Notes: a model not told the origin generated them from the sequence alone. Positions 36,898-46,670 are shown, numbered from the stretch's first letter. The stretch is 48,203 bases of DNA from an uncultured Dehalococcoidia bacterium (GCA_937975645.1 CALJTV010000047.1:16001-64203); one strand, 5' to 3'. Numbers and translations: made by a program.

Positions 36898-37374
36898 TTA
36901 CCTGGTTTCAGTCACCATCGACACAGCGTAAGCAGCTATACCCTCACCCCTCCCTGTAAAACCCAGACCTTCGGTGGTCGTTGCTTTTACCATAATCTGT
37001 GAAACAGCAATACCTAACACCTGACTTATCCGAGCTCTCATTTCGTCAATAAACGCCGACAACTTGGGACGTTCAGTAACAACAACCGCATCAATATTGC
37101 ATACCTCAACCCCTTTATACCTGAGCAACCTCCCCACCTCCTCAAGTAGGATCAGACTAGAAATACCCGCATATTTCGGATCGTCTGGTGGAAAGTGAGT
37201 ACCGATGTCCGTTAACCCCGCCGCACCCAACAGGGAATCAGCTATGGCATGAACCAACACATCGGCATCGCTATGACCACTCAATCCCTTCTCAAATGGT
37301 ATTTCTACGCCGCCGATGACTAGTTTGCGCCCCGGTACTAAAGGATGGACATCATATCCCAAGCCGACTCGCAT
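36898..37374 (-). CDS. ispF: 2-C-methyl-D-erythritol 2,4-cyclodiphosphate synthase
   Basis: MEP isoprenoid pathway, fifth step. 158 residues: GLGYDVHPLV with metal-binding Asp and His, SGHSDADVLVHA, and DIGTHFPPDD. Its start overlaps ispD by 23 nt; gap of 16 bp to cysE. Confidence 0.96.
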   Translation of the reverse strand: MRVGLGYDVHPLVPGRKLVIGGVEIPFEKGLSGHSDADVLVHAIADSLLGAAGLTDIGTHFPPDDPKYAGISSLILLEEVGRLLRYKGVEVCNIDAVVVTERPKLSAFIDEMRARISQVLGIAVSQIMVKATTTEGLGFTGRGEGIAAYAVSMVTETR

Positions 37375-38047
37375 CGTCCTTGTGCTCTCCGGCTATGATT
37401 TCAGCCAACAAAAAATCCTCCGGGGTAGTGACCTTGATGTTGCTGTATGACCCCATATACAGTCTGACAGTATACCCTAGCTTCTCTACCAGCTCAGCGT
37501 CGTCCGTGACATCATCTTTCACCTTCGTATGGGCACCAGCTATTATATCAAAGTGAAACACCTGAGGGGTCTGCGCCAGCCATATCATGTCACGGGGCAA
37601 AGTCTTGCAGACAACCATGTCAGCACTGGCCAACTTCACTGTGTCTTTAGCTGGGACTGCCGCTATAGCTGCTCCCGTCTCTCGCGCAGCTTCCAAGCCA
37701 CGACGTATCAGTTCTGATGTCAAAAATGGTCGCGCCCCATCGTGTATGACCACCCACTGGCACGCCTCCAGCAAAGTCAGCCCCTGCCTGACAGAGTCCC
37801 GACGCTTAGCACCGCCAAGACAAAGTCGTGACTTCGACCATCCCCTTTCCACCGCCAACTTTTCAACGGAATTGAAATTAGCTCTGCTGAGGACTATAAC
37901 CATCTGGCTAATTAAGTCACAAGCCTGGCATACATCCGCTGACCAAGCTATCAAAGGTTTACCTCTCAAGGGCAACAGAATCTTGTCCGCACCCATCCTC
38001 TGTCCACTCCCCGCAGCAACAATGATCGCCCCCACTCCAACACTCAT
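37352..38047 (-). CDS. ispD: 2-C-methyl-D-erythritol 4-phosphate cytidylyltransferase
   Basis: MEP pathway, third step. 231 residues: IIVAAGSGQRMGADKILLPL nucleotide-binding loop, VIHDGARPFL and AVPAKDTVK, then DDAELVEKLG. Its ATG overlaps the radA stop (ATGA) and its end overlaps ispF by 23 nt. Confidence 0.96.
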   Translation of the reverse strand: MSVGVGAIIVAAGSGQRMGADKILLPLRGKPLIAWSADVCQACDLISQMVIVLSRANFNSVEKLAVERGWSKSRLCLGGAKRRDSVRQGLTLLEACQWVVIHDGARPFLTSELIRRGLEAARETGAAIAAVPAKDTVKLASADMVVCKTLPRDMIWLAQTPQVFHFDIIAGAHTKVKDDVTDDAELVEKLGYTVRLYMGSYSNIKVTTPEDFLLAEIIAGEHKDDASRLGI

Positions 38048-39441
38048 GAGTCCCTCCCATTCGGTTTGTCTCTCGGCACCCTCGATAGACCCAGCTTTAA
38101 TGCCTCGGATACAGTAGCTGCCCTCAAAATCTCTGCTCCTTCTGCTGTCACTTTAGAAGATACCGCCGGGACAAGACACCGCCTAAAACCTAGCCTGACA
38201 GCCTCCGCGACCCTTCTCTCCAGGTGGGGTACGGCACGGAGCTCACCGCTCAACCCGATCTCACCTACAGCCACAAGCTCTGTAAGAACCTCCCGGTCCC
38301 TAAGACTTGACGCAATAGCCAATGCAATCCCCAGATCAGCAGCCGGCTCGCTTATTTTTAAGCCGCCGACTACGTTTGTGATCACATCCTGCCCCGATAG
38401 ATTAACCCCAGCGCGTCGGGACAACACCGCCGCAATCAGGAGCAGTCGCCCAAAATCAACCCCATTTGCAACGCGCCTCGGCGGTCCAAAACCGGTGGGG
38501 CTTGTTAAAGCCTGCACCTCGACCAGCAAAGGGCGGCTTCCTTCAAGTGTGGACACCACTGCCGACCCGATCAAGCCACCGCGGCGCGAGGTCAAAAAGA
38601 CCTCAGAGGGGTTCGGCACTTCAATTAGACCACGACTGCTCATCTCAAAAACACCGACTTCGTTTGTCGAACCAAAACGGTTCTTTGTGCTTCTTAGTAT
38701 CCGATAGCTACCAAAAGCCTCGCCTTCAAGGTAAAGCACCGTGTCCACAATGTGTTCCAGTGCCCTCGGTCCCGCAATTGCTCCGTCCTTGGTCACATGC
38801 CCTGTTATGAAGACCGGTGTGCCACTCCGTTTTGCCCACTGCATCAACCTCAAGGTGCATTCCCTTATCTGAACGACGCTCCCAGGTGTACCTACCACAT
38901 CCTCAAGATACATAGTCTGGATAGAATCAACAACAGCAAGCGTCGGGGCTAGGTCATCAAGCTGTGCAAGTATGGCTTCAAGACGCGTCTCACAGAGGAC
39001 AAACAGCCGCGCACCCTCCACCCCCAGCCTCTCTGCACGCAATTTGATCTGCTGTGAAGATTCTTCCCCAGAAACATACAACACTTTTTCGCCACAATTC
39101 GCCATGTCGGAGCATACTTGGAGCAACAGAGTAGACTTACCTATCCCGGGGTCACCGCCAATAAGCACCAGAGAACCGGCGACCAGCCCATCACCCAGGA
39201 CCCTATTCAACTCGGCAGCAGGCAGCCTTAACCTCGCTCCACCTTCGGTTGCCAAACGGGAAAGCTCCTGAGGAATACTATTTTCAGATCTTGCCCGTGA
39301 TGGTGCACCGACAACAACAGCGACCTCAGTCTCTACAAAACTATTCCACTCTTGACAGCTGGGGCACCGCCCCAGCCATTTAGGGCTTTCCTTCCCACAC
39401 TGCTGACAGATGAAGACCACCTTGCGTTTAGGTTTATTCAC
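38044..39441 (-). CDS. radA: DNA repair protein RadA (Sms)
   Basis: Branch-migration helicase of recombination. 465 residues: C4 zinc finger at Cys12, Cys15, Cys26, Cys29; Walker A GGDPGIGKSTLL near 95-106; the RadA-specific KNRFG motif; a C-terminal Lon-like domain. Starts at GTG 39441. Precedes ispD with a 4-nt overlap. Confidence 0.96.
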   Translation of the reverse strand: MNKPKRKVVFICQQCGKESPKWLGRCPSCQEWNSFVETEVAVVVGAPSRARSENSIPQELSRLATEGGARLRLPAAELNRVLGDGLVAGSLVLIGGDPGIGKSTLLLQVCSDMANCGEKVLYVSGEESSQQIKLRAERLGVEGARLFVLCETRLEAILAQLDDLAPTLAVVDSIQTMYLEDVVGTPGSVVQIRECTLRLMQWAKRSGTPVFITGHVTKDGAIAGPRALEHIVDTVLYLEGEAFGSYRILRSTKNRFGSTNEVGVFEMSSRGLIEVPNPSEVFLTSRRGGLIGSAVVSTLEGSRPLLVEVQALTSPTGFGPPRRVANGVDFGRLLLIAAVLSRRAGVNLSGQDVITNVVGGLKISEPAADLGIALAIASSLRDREVLTELVAVGEIGLSGELRAVPHLERRVAEAVRLGFRRCLVPAVSSKVTAEGAEILRAATVSEALKLGLSRVPRDKPNGRDS

Positions 39442-39467
39442 AGCCAGTACCTTTACTGTTTACCGGT

Positions 39468-39496
39468 ATTATATAGCGGACTACCCACAATACTAA
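39468..39496 (-). promoter_or_regulatory. Promoter of the radA operon
   Basis: Minus strand TTAGTA (39496-39491), 17-bp spacer, TATAAT (39473-39468), about 27 bp before the radA GTG. It lies directly after the clpC terminator. Confidence 0.55.
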
Positions 39497-39497
39497 A

Positions 39498-39543
39498 GGG
39501 GACGGGATCGCTATATCAACAAACCCCGTCCCCACGTTGATAA
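39498..39543 (-). terminator. Probable clpC terminator
   Basis: GGGGACGGG (39498-39506) pairs with CCCGTCCCC (39535-39543): a 9-bp GC-rich stem with a long loop, followed on the minus strand by a short TTTAGT. The T-run is weak, so some read-through into radA is likely. Confidence 0.5.
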
Positions 39544-39585
39544 AACCACGCTCTATACTTCAGTCTGGAAACACCGCTTCAGCCG

Positions 39586-42075
39586 TCAATGCCCTGGCAA
39601 CTGCTCGGTCGCTCCTTCACCCATTAGTGCTCCGGCAGCAGCCTTGATCACGATCTTCTCACCATCGTAATCAACTATGACCGTATCACCAGGCCGGAAT
39701 TCACCCCTGAGGAGCGCCTCGGAAAGTCTGTCCTCCACTTCACTCTGGATCACACGGCGCAAAGGTCTGGCTCCGTAGGTCGGGTTGTACCCTTTCTCAC
39801 CGAGAAACTCCTTGGCCGTGTCAGTAACCTCTAATTTCATATTCCGGTCAGCAAGTGACTTTGCCACCTGGCTGAGCATCAAATCAACGATCTGCCTGAT
39901 ATGCTCCTTGGTAAGCGCATGGAAAACCACCACCTCATCAATTCGGTTCAAAAACTCGGGCAAGAAGGTGGTCTTCAACTCAGAAAGGACCTTCTCTTTC
40001 ATCTTCTCGTACTCTGCCTGTCTGCTTGCTTCGTCCTCAAACCGTGCAGTGAAACCGATAGTCATAGCACCTTTAATGTGTTTGGCGCCCACGTTACTGG
40101 TCATCACGATAATGCTATTGCGGAAATCAACCCTTCTCCCTTTAGCATCGGTCAGATGGCCATCATCGAAAATCTGAAGCAATATGTTGAAAACGTCGGG
40201 GTGCGCTTTTTCGATCTCATCAAGCAGTATTACACAGTAAGGCTTGCGCCGCACTGCTTCAGTAAGCTGACCTCCTTCTTCATAACCGATATACCCAGGA
40301 GGTGCTCCAACCAACCTGGCAACAGTATGTCGCTCCATGAACTCGGACATATCTAGACGCACCATAGCATCTTCGGTGCCGAACATGAACTCAGCCAGCG
40401 CTCGCACCAGCTCAGTCTTGCCGACGCCTGTAGGACCTAGGAACATGAAACAACCTATCGGTCGGCGAGGGTCTTTCAGCCCTGCACGCGCTCTCCTCAC
40501 AGCACGCGACACAATATTTATCGCTTCATCCTGTCCGATAATGCGCCGATGCAAAGCTTCCTCCATATTTAGAAGTCTACTTGTCTCGTCCTGTGTCAAG
40601 CGCACTACAGGGACCCCTGTCCACATACTGACCACCTCCGCGATGTCCTCAGCAGTGACCACGGGTTTGTCAAGCTCCCGTTCCGCTTGCCACTTCTGTT
40701 CCATGGCAGCAATCTTATCCATCAACTGCACTTCCCTGTCACGCAATTCAGCGGCATACTCATACTCCTTGGCTGCAATGGCAGCCTCTTTGTCCCTACG
40801 CACTGCCTCCAGAGCCCGACGGGCCTCTGTGAGCCCTATCGGGACAGAGCCGCGTTTGATGCGTACCCGAGAAGCCGCCTCGTCCATTACATCGATAGCT
40901 TTATCTGGCAGGAAACGGTCAGGGATATACCGTGCCGACAATGAAGCCGCTGCCTGCAGCGCCTCATCACTTATAACCAGCTTGTGGTGCTCTTCATACC
41001 TTGACTTGATGCCACGGAGAATTTCTAGGGTCTGCTCCACCGTTGGCTCAGCTACCAAAACAGGCTGGAAGCGCCGCTCCAAAGCAGCATCTTTCTCGAT
41101 ATATTTCCGATAGTCATCCAGCGTGGTGGCACCTATGCACTGTATCTCACCCCGAGATAATGAAGGTTTCAGTATGTTAGATGCATCCACTGCACCCTCA
41201 GCAGCACCAGCACCGACTATTGTGTGTAGCTCGTCCACAAAGATCACACAATTGCCCGCAGTCTTTATCTCCTCGATAACCTTTTTCAACCTCTCCTCAA
41301 ACTCGCCACGGTATTTGGTGCCAGCCACCAAAGAACCGATATCTAGAGTAACCAACCGCTTACCCTGCAACGTCTCGGGGACCTCCCCGGCAACAATTCT
41401 GTGCGCCAGCCCTTCTACAATGGCTGTCTTGCCAACACCAGGCTCACCGATGAGTGCCGGATTGTTTTTGGTACGCCTGCTCAGTATCTGTATGACCCGC
41501 TCTATCTCCTTCTCACGGTCTATGATGGGGTCCAGCTTCCCGGCTCTGGCGGCACTCGTTAAGTCTACACCCAATTGGTCCAGCACTGGGGTCTTCACCG
41601 GACCACGCACTGCAGAACGGGGATGGACCGTTCCTTGGCTCAATATAGCGTTTATCTCCGCCTGCACCTTCTCCAAAGTAATACCAAAGCTTTCCAAAAC
41701 ACCTACCGCCGCACCTTCCCTCTCTCGCAGCAACCCAAGCAAAAGGTGCTCAGTGCCTATATAGTTATGGTTCAATCGGCGTGCTTCATCAACAGCAAGC
41801 TCGATCACCCGCTTCGCCCTAGGGGTAAGACCAACTTCGCCTATCGCTGTCCTTTCTCCTCGCCCCACCACAAACTCTACCGCCGCACGTATTTTGTTTG
41901 GAGGTACACCCAGATTGGTCAACACCCTGCTGGCTACCCCCTCCTCCTCAGCCACCAACCCCAGCAGAATATGTTCGGTGTCAATGTAATTATGCCCAAA
42001 CCTCTGGGCTTCCTCCTGGGCTCTACTTAAAGCGCGGCGGGCTCTTTCAGAGAACTTCTCAAACCTGCTAGCCAT
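39586..42075 (-). CDS. clpC: ATP-dependent Clp protease ATP-binding subunit ClpC
   Basis: Hsp100 unfoldase that feeds ClpP. 829 residues: two N-terminal Clp repeats (about 5-145), first AAA domain with GEPGVGKT near 213, a middle UVR-type coiled segment (about 420-475), second AAA domain with GPTGVGKTEL near 555, and a C-terminal small domain. The middle domain and length identify ClpC rather than ClpA or ClpB. No ctsR, mcsA or mcsB lies next to it. Confidence 0.96.
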   Translation of the reverse strand: MASRFEKFSERARRALSRAQEEAQRFGHNYIDTEHILLGLVAEEEGVASRVLTNLGVPPNKIRAAVEFVVGRGERTAIGEVGLTPRAKRVIELAVDEARRLNHNYIGTEHLLLGLLREREGAAVGVLESFGITLEKVQAEINAILSQGTVHPRSAVRGPVKTPVLDQLGVDLTSAARAGKLDPIIDREKEIERVIQILSRRTKNNPALIGEPGVGKTAIVEGLAHRIVAGEVPETLQGKRLVTLDIGSLVAGTKYRGEFEERLKKVIEEIKTAGNCVIFVDELHTIVGAGAAEGAVDASNILKPSLSRGEIQCIGATTLDDYRKYIEKDAALERRFQPVLVAEPTVEQTLEILRGIKSRYEEHHKLVISDEALQAAASLSARYIPDRFLPDKAIDVMDEAASRVRIKRGSVPIGLTEARRALEAVRRDKEAAIAAKEYEYAAELRDREVQLMDKIAAMEQKWQAERELDKPVVTAEDIAEVVSMWTGVPVVRLTQDETSRLLNMEEALHRRIIGQDEAINIVSRAVRRARAGLKDPRRPIGCFMFLGPTGVGKTELVRALAEFMFGTEDAMVRLDMSEFMERHTVARLVGAPPGYIGYEEGGQLTEAVRRKPYCVILLDEIEKAHPDVFNILLQIFDDGHLTDAKGRRVDFRNSIIVMTSNVGAKHIKGAMTIGFTARFEDEASRQAEYEKMKEKVLSELKTTFLPEFLNRIDEVVVFHALTKEHIRQIVDLMLSQVAKSLADRNMKLEVTDTAKEFLGEKGYNPTYGARPLRRVIQSEVEDRLSEALLRGEFRPGDTVIVDYDGEKIVIKAAAGALMGEGATEQLPGH

Positions 42076-42093
42076 ACTCGGCGCTCACTTCCT

Positions 42094-42121
42094 GGTAACC
42101 TTTCATAAATAACTGGTTACC
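42094..42121. promoter_or_regulatory. Inverted repeat at the clpC transcription start
   Basis: GGTAACC (42094-42100), 14 bases, GGTTACC (42115-42121). Perfect 7-bp arms lying from about the predicted transcript start into the leader. It could be an operator or a leader hairpin. It does not resemble the tandem CtsR box or CIRCE. Confidence 0.45.
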
Positions 42122-42128
42122 GAATTAA

Positions 42129-42157
42129 ATTATAGGCTGTTCACCATAACGTGTCAA
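42129..42157 (-). promoter_or_regulatory. Consensus promoter of clpC
   Basis: Minus strand TTGACA (42157-42152), 17-bp spacer, TATAAT (42134-42129): an exact housekeeping-sigma consensus, 54 bp before the ATG. Confidence 0.85.
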
Positions 42158-42205
42158 AATTCGGTACTGGACGGACAATATGCAGCCAAGCGAGGAAATC
42201 GAAAA

Positions 42206-42327
42206 GCCTCTGGCAGTGGCATATTTTCCCAAGGAGTTGCCCCCTCAGTATCGTCTGCGCTGAGGTGTTTCACTTCCGTGTTCGGGATGGGAACGGGTGG
42301 TTCCACCTCGCTCTAACCACCAGAGGC
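42206..42327 (-). rRNA. rrf: 5S ribosomal RNA
   Basis: About 122 nt. The terminal stem GCCTCTGG/CCAGAGGC is clear. The conserved internal segments are present in order: GAGGTGGAACCACC, CCCATCCCGAACACGGAAG, GTGAAACACCTC and GATACTGAGGGGG. No 16S or 23S rRNA flanks it. The 3' stem is followed by TTTTC, possibly acting as terminator. The ends may be off by a few bases. Confidence 0.93.
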
Positions 42328-42353
42328 TTGCGACCTTACTGGTTCAGCCTTTT

Positions 42354-42382
42354 ATCATAGCCAAAAAAGTCACGGTTGTCAA
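42354..42382 (-). promoter_or_regulatory. Promoter of the 5S rRNA gene
   Basis: Minus strand TTGACA (42382-42377), 17-bp spacer, TATGAT (42359-42354), placing transcription start about 20 bp before the mature 5S end. Confidence 0.75.
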
Positions 42383-42400
42383 AAGTGGCTTGACATTCTT

Positions 42401-42429
42401 TTGACATGATTAGTTGACCGAACTATAAT
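42401..42429 (+). promoter_or_regulatory. Consensus promoter of the MFS transporter gene
   Basis: TTGACA (42401-42406), 17-bp spacer, TATAAT (42424-42429): exact consensus. The ATG is 15 bp after the -10 box; a weak AAAGG lies between. Its -35 box is only 18 bp from that of the divergent 5S promoter. Confidence 0.8.
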
Positions 42430-42444
42430 TGCGCCGCCAAAGGC

Positions 42445-43686
42445 ATGATACCAATACAGCCGAGAAACAGCACCACCACAAGGCTAGCCCTTCAGCCCAA
42501 TATTTTCTTCCTGGGAATGGTGAGCTTCCTGACCGACATTAGCAGCGAGATGATTTTCACCCTGCTACCCCTGTTTTTAGCCAATATCTTGGGTGCTACA
42601 ACAGTGGTCATCGGTTTTATAGAAGGGCTGGCTGATAGCATAGCGTCGGTGGTGAGGGTCATCAGTGGCTGGCTCAGCGATAGAACGAAGAAACGAAAAC
42701 CTCTGACCTTTGCAGGTTATGCCCTCTCCACAATAGCGAAGCCCTTTATGTACGTTGCCAGCACATGGTCAATGGTCCTGGGTATCAGGTTCGCGGACAG
42801 ACTAGGCAAAGGCATCCGCACTGCACCCCGAGATGCCCTAATAGCCGACTCCGCCGCACTGGAAAACAGAGGTAAAGCCTTCGGCTTTCACCGCGCCCTG
42901 GATACCTCCGGTGCCGTTTGTGGCTTGGCGATCGCTGCCATCGTGGTATTCCTCATACAAAAGGGTGCCCTTGAGCTGGCACGGGGCACCTATCAGATGC
43001 TGGTGCTTATCGGCCTCGTCCCCGCGATACTGGCACTGTTCCTCTTTTTCTTCATAAGAGAGACCAAGAAGCAAGAATTCACATATGACGAGAAAGTAGA
43101 TACAGCACGAGTCCAAGTGACAGACAGGAAAACTACTCCCACTAGCTTCGATACGCGCTTTAAGATCTTTCTTGTCATCGTCTTTGTGTTTACTCTGGGA
43201 AATTCTAGCGATGCCTTCCTCGTGCTCCGTGCTCAAAACCTAGGGAACCCTGTGTTCACTATCCTTGTTATGCTGATTCTTTTCAATGTTGTCTATGCCA
43301 GCATCTCCACACCAGCTGGCATCCTTTCGGACAGACTGGGGAGACGCCGACTCATAATCCTGGGATGGCTGATATATGGTATAACCTATCTAGGTTTCGC
43401 TGTAGCCCACAATTCCTGGCAGGTCTGGTTATTGTTCATGCTATACGGTGTGTACTTTGGGCTCGCAGAAGGGGTAGCCCGAGCTTTTGTCGCTGATCTT
43501 GTACCAGAAAACAGGAGAGGCACTGCCTATGGGGTCTTCCACACTGTAGTCGGACTCACCCTGTTACCAGCCAGCTTGATAGCTGGCTGGCTATGGCACA
43601 CGGTCAGCCCGGCTGCTCCGTTCTACTTCGGTGCTGGCTTGGCACTGCTAGCCATGCTGGGACTGACCTTGCTGGTGCGCGAGTGA
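42445..43686 (+). CDS. MFS transporter
   Basis: 413 residues with about 12 membrane helices. The N-terminal MVSFLTDISSEMIF and the loop GWLSDRTKKRKP between helices 2 and 3 match the MFS signature; a second DRLGRR loop lies in the C-terminal half. The sequence DRLGKGIRTAPRDALIADS is characteristic of a subgroup of uncharacterised exporters. Substrate unknown. It ends 3 bp before the convergent panC stop. Confidence 0.88.
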   Translation: MIPIQPRNSTTTRLALQPNIFFLGMVSFLTDISSEMIFTLLPLFLANILGATTVVIGFIEGLADSIASVVRVISGWLSDRTKKRKPLTFAGYALSTIAKPFMYVASTWSMVLGIRFADRLGKGIRTAPRDALIADSAALENRGKAFGFHRALDTSGAVCGLAIAAIVVFLIQKGALELARGTYQMLVLIGLVPAILALFLFFFIRETKKQEFTYDEKVDTARVQVTDRKTTPTSFDTRFKIFLVIVFVFTLGNSSDAFLVLRAQNLGNPVFTILVMLILFNVVYASISTPAGILSDRLGRRRLIILGWLIYGITYLGFAVAHNSWQVWLLFMLYGVYFGLAEGVARAFVADLVPENRRGTAYGVFHTVVGLTLLPASLIAGWLWHTVSPAAPFYFGAGLALLAMLGLTLLVRE

Positions 43687-43689
43687 GCG

Positions 43690-44523
43690 TCATCCCAGCA
43701 CAATATTATCTATAAGCCTCGTCTTCCCAATCCTCACAGCCAGCGAAACCAAGGCTGGACCTTCTATTGTAGACAGTTCTTCCAGCGTCTCAGGGTGGGC
43801 AATACTGACATAATCTATTTCAGCCAGAGGTTCTTTTTTAATGATAGACACCATCTCGCCCTTGATAACCTCCGCATTCCTCTCACCCCTACACCATAGG
43901 CTCTCTGCCAAAGTGAGAGCCCTGAACAACACAGTTGCCGCTTGGCGCTCCTGCTGGTTAAGGTACACATTCCGACTGCTCATTGCCAAGCCGTCACTTT
44001 CCCGCACCGTGGGTACAACTACAATCTCCACATTCATATTCAGGTCTGATACCATCCTCTTGATCACCACTACCTGCTGCGCGTCCTTCTGTCCAAAATA
44101 TGCCCGCGTTGGTTCTACAATGTTAAATAGTTTGTTGACTACCGTAGCCACCCCCTTGAAATGACCGGGGCGACTCTTCCCTTCAAGTCGCTCTGTCACC
44201 TTCTCAACGACTACCCAGGTGCTGGACTCCGGCGGGTACATCTCCTCAGTGGACGGTATGAACACAATATCAGTACCTTCCCGCTCCAGCAGAGCCAAAT
44301 CACGCGGTATATCCCGAGGATACCTATTGAAATCTTCTGTGGGACCAAATTGAGTCGGGTTGACAAAGATACTCGCCACGACGACAGAGTTCTCTGCCCT
44401 GGCTCGCCTTACCAGCTCCAGATGCCCCTCATGGAGATAGCCCATGGTAGGCACAAAACCGACCATACCCTGGCTTTGCCTCCGCAAAGCCTTCATCTCA
44501 CTGATAGTCCTTGCTATCTGCAT
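43690..44523 (-). CDS. panC: Pantothenate synthetase
   Basis: Joins pantoate and beta-alanine with ATP. 277 residues: [15 protein letters not shown] (HxGH-type motif), [18 protein letters not shown] and the KMSKS-like SSRNVYL. Last gene of the operon, 4 bp after panB. Confidence 0.96.
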   Translation of the reverse strand: MQIARTISEMKALRRQSQGMVGFVPTMGYLHEGHLELVRRARAENSVVVASIFVNPTQFGPTEDFNRYPRDIPRDLALLEREGTDIVFIPSTEEMYPPESSTWVVVEKVTERLEGKSRPGHFKGVATVVNKLFNIVEPTRAYFGQKDAQQVVVIKRMVSDLNMNVEIVVVPTVRESDGLAMSSRNVYLNQQERQAATVLFRALTLAESLWCRGERNAEVIKGEMVSIIKKEPLAEIDYVSIAHPETLEELSTIEGPALVSLAVRIGKTRLIDNIVLG

Positions 44524-44527
44524 AGTC

Positions 44528-45361
44528 CTAAGACCGCTTCAGACCCTCTAGCAATTTCTCGTCCATTGTCGGACAATGCTCCAGAGTGGGAAAACTCCCC
44601 TCTTTGACTTCAGATATGTAACTGGCGATAGCAGCCTTGATCTCACCAGCCAGTTTTGCGTATTGCTTGGCATGTCTGGGTACAAAATCGGAATAGAGCC
44701 CCAAAAGGTCGCTAACGACCTGGACCTGTCCATCGCAGTCAGGTCCAGCACCGATGCCGATGGTTGGGATACTCAATTCCTGCGTAATTAGCCTAGCAAG
44801 CGGCGCCGGCACCAACTCCAGGACCACGGCAAAAGCCCCCGCCTTTTCCAGAGCTCTAGCATCATCGAGCAACCTCAGTGCCGCCTCGGGCGTTTTCCCC
44901 TGTGCACTAAAGCCACCTAACTGATGAATGGACTGTGGGGTTAACCCGATGTGCCCCATCACTGGAATACCACAATCGACAATCCGTTTTACTGTCTCTG
45001 CCACAGTAACACCACCCTCCAGCTTCACCGCCTGAGCACCACCCTCCTGTATAAAACGTGCAGCGTTGCGCAGGGCATCGGATATGCCAGTATGATAGGT
45101 CATGAAAGGCATATCCCCTACGACCATCGCCTTCCGCACACCTCTGACCACTGCTCTGGTATGGTGGATCATATCGTCCATGGTCACGGGGATAGTTGAT
45201 TCATAGCCCAACACCACCATACCCAGACTATCACCGACTAGGATCAGCGGCACACCGGCTTCGTCAACAAGCTTGGCAGTGGAATAGTCATAAGCGGTGA
45301 GCATAACTATTTTCTCTTTGCGTTGCTTCATCTCCCTGATCGTATTGACTGTGACTCTCAT
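44528..45361 (-). CDS. panB: 3-methyl-2-oxobutanoate hydroxymethyltransferase
   Basis: Makes ketopantoate from ketoisovalerate. 277 residues: [29 protein letters not shown] and GHIGLTPQ, and [19 protein letters not shown] ribosome site; 27 bp after panD. Confidence 0.96.
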   Translation of the reverse strand: MRVTVNTIREMKQRKEKIVMLTAYDYSTAKLVDEAGVPLILVGDSLGMVVLGYESTIPVTMDDMIHHTRAVVRGVRKAMVVGDMPFMTYHTGISDALRNAARFIQEGGAQAVKLEGGVTVAETVKRIVDCGIPVMGHIGLTPQSIHQLGGFSAQGKTPEAALRLLDDARALEKAGAFAVVLELVPAPLARLITQELSIPTIGIGAGPDCDGQVQVVSDLLGLYSDFVPRHAKQYAKLAGEIKAAIASYISEVKEGSFPTLEHCPTMDEKLLEGLKRS

Positions 45362-45388
45362 CTCCCCTACCCTCCTTTAGTTTTTATT

Positions 45389-45784
45389 TTAATTGCCGAC
45401 CCAGCAGAAATTTGCCGGCTCAGCTACACCCCCTTTGACCTCGATAATCTTGTTGGCAGCATCAACACATACCAGCCTGGGGGTAAGTGTGGCAGCTTCC
45501 GTCTCGGTAACCTCATGATACGACAAAATGATAACTATGTCCCCTTTCGCTACCAACCTGGCAGCAGCGCCATTGAGACAGATCACACCTGAGCCCCTTT
45601 CTCCTTCAATCACATAAGTACTGAACCTGGCACCGTTGTTAATGTCTAGCACATCCACCCTCTCATAAGGGAGCATATCTGCAGCCTCCATCAGGTCTTT
45701 ATCAATGGTGATGCTCCCCTCATAGTCCACGTTACACCCGGTGACCCTCGCACGGTGGATCTTACTTTTTAGCATTATGCGCAT
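45389..45784 (-). CDS. panD: Aspartate 1-decarboxylase proenzyme
   Basis: Makes beta-alanine; a pyruvoyl enzyme formed by self-cleavage. 131 residues with [10 protein letters not shown] and the cleavage site YEGS (between Gly23 and Ser24), then [10 protein letters not shown] and [15 protein letters not shown] site 6 nt before the ATG, which lies within the end of the upstream gene (23-nt overlap). Confidence 0.96.
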   Translation of the reverse strand: MRIMLKSKIHRARVTGCNVDYEGSITIDKDLMEAADMLPYERVDVLDINNGARFSTYVIEGERGSGVICLNGAAARLVAKGDIVIILSYHEVTETEAATLTPRLVCVDAANKIIEVKGGVAEPANFCWVGN

Positions 45785-46670
45785 GGTAGTCCTCCTTTTT
45801 CCCTAATAGAACTTCCATCTCTTTTGCCCTTGCTAAATCGACCCGCCCCTTAGCTAGAGCTATGGGCACAGTTTGTAATCCCATCTCTTTATAAGTACTC
45901 AAAATCGAAGGGGCTACCTCCTTCAGAGCCTCGAGATGCCTTCGTATGGTCCCCAAATCACCCCGGGCAATTGGTCCTGTAAGACAATTGGGCAGACCAA
46001 TATTACCGATGTTGTTTAACGTGCCCTGCAACAGAGGCAATAGTGCCTTGGTCGCCCGTCCCTGAGGTACCCCGAATATTTGCCACAGGTCCGTAGCCAA
46101 CTTGACCAGAGTTACCAGATAGTTGCAGGCAAACACAGCAGCCGCGTGATAAAGGACCTTATCTTCAGCCCTCAACATCACCGGCTCCCCGTCCAGTGCC
46201 TCAGCCATCGCCTTAAGTAGAGTCCGTAGCGGTTCTTCCGCCTCGATGCCGAACACAGAACCATGAATGTTCTTTATGGCTTGCTCAATGCTGGCAAAAG
46301 TCTGCAACGGGTGGAACGAACCAGTGCCAGCCCCGGCCTTGCGCGCCGGCGCAAGAATATCCACCGAATGTGCACCGCTACAATGCACCACATATTGACC
46401 ATTGCGCCACCTGACCTCTTCAGCTACCTGGGATATGACATCGTCAGGAGTTGTAATAAAGACAAGTTGGGCAGTGTCCGCCACCTGTTGGGCGCTTTCG
46501 CAAACTCTGCAGCCATCTACCATTCCGGCTAGCCTTTGCGCCGAGCTAATACTTCGGCTGAACACGCTGATAACCCTGTAGCCACATCGCCAGAGGCTCA
46601 CAGCTAGAGCTGTGCCTGTTGTCCCCGCGCCTATGAAACCAAGCGTCAGTCCTTCGTTACTATTCTTCAT
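45762..46670 (-). CDS. Rossmann-like/DUF2520 protein, probable ketopantoate reductase (PanG-like)
   Basis: 302 residues: N-terminal NAD(P)-binding Rossmann fold with [12 protein letters not shown], then [12 protein letters not shown] and [11 protein letters not shown], followed by the helical DUF2520 domain (from about 165). panE is otherwise missing from this pathway cluster. A DUF2520 protein called PanG is reported as an alternative ketopantoate reductase, and the position between panD and the first gene fits that role. ATG overlaps the upstream stop by 4 nt. The family is firm; the reaction is inferred. Confidence 0.78.
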   Translation of the reverse strand: MKNSNEGLTLGFIGAGTTGTALAVSLWRCGYRVISVFSRSISSAQRLAGMVDGCRVCESAQQVADTAQLVFITTPDDVISQVAEEVRWRNGQYVVHCSGAHSVDILAPARKAGAGTGSFHPLQTFASIEQAIKNIHGSVFGIEAEEPLRTLLKAMAEALDGEPVMLRAEDKVLYHAAAVFACNYLVTLVKLATDLWQIFGVPQGRATKALLPLLQGTLNNIGNIGLPNCLTGPIARGDLGTIRRHLEALKEVAPSILSTYKEMGLQTVPIALAKGRVDLARAKEMEVLLGKKEDYHAHNAKK

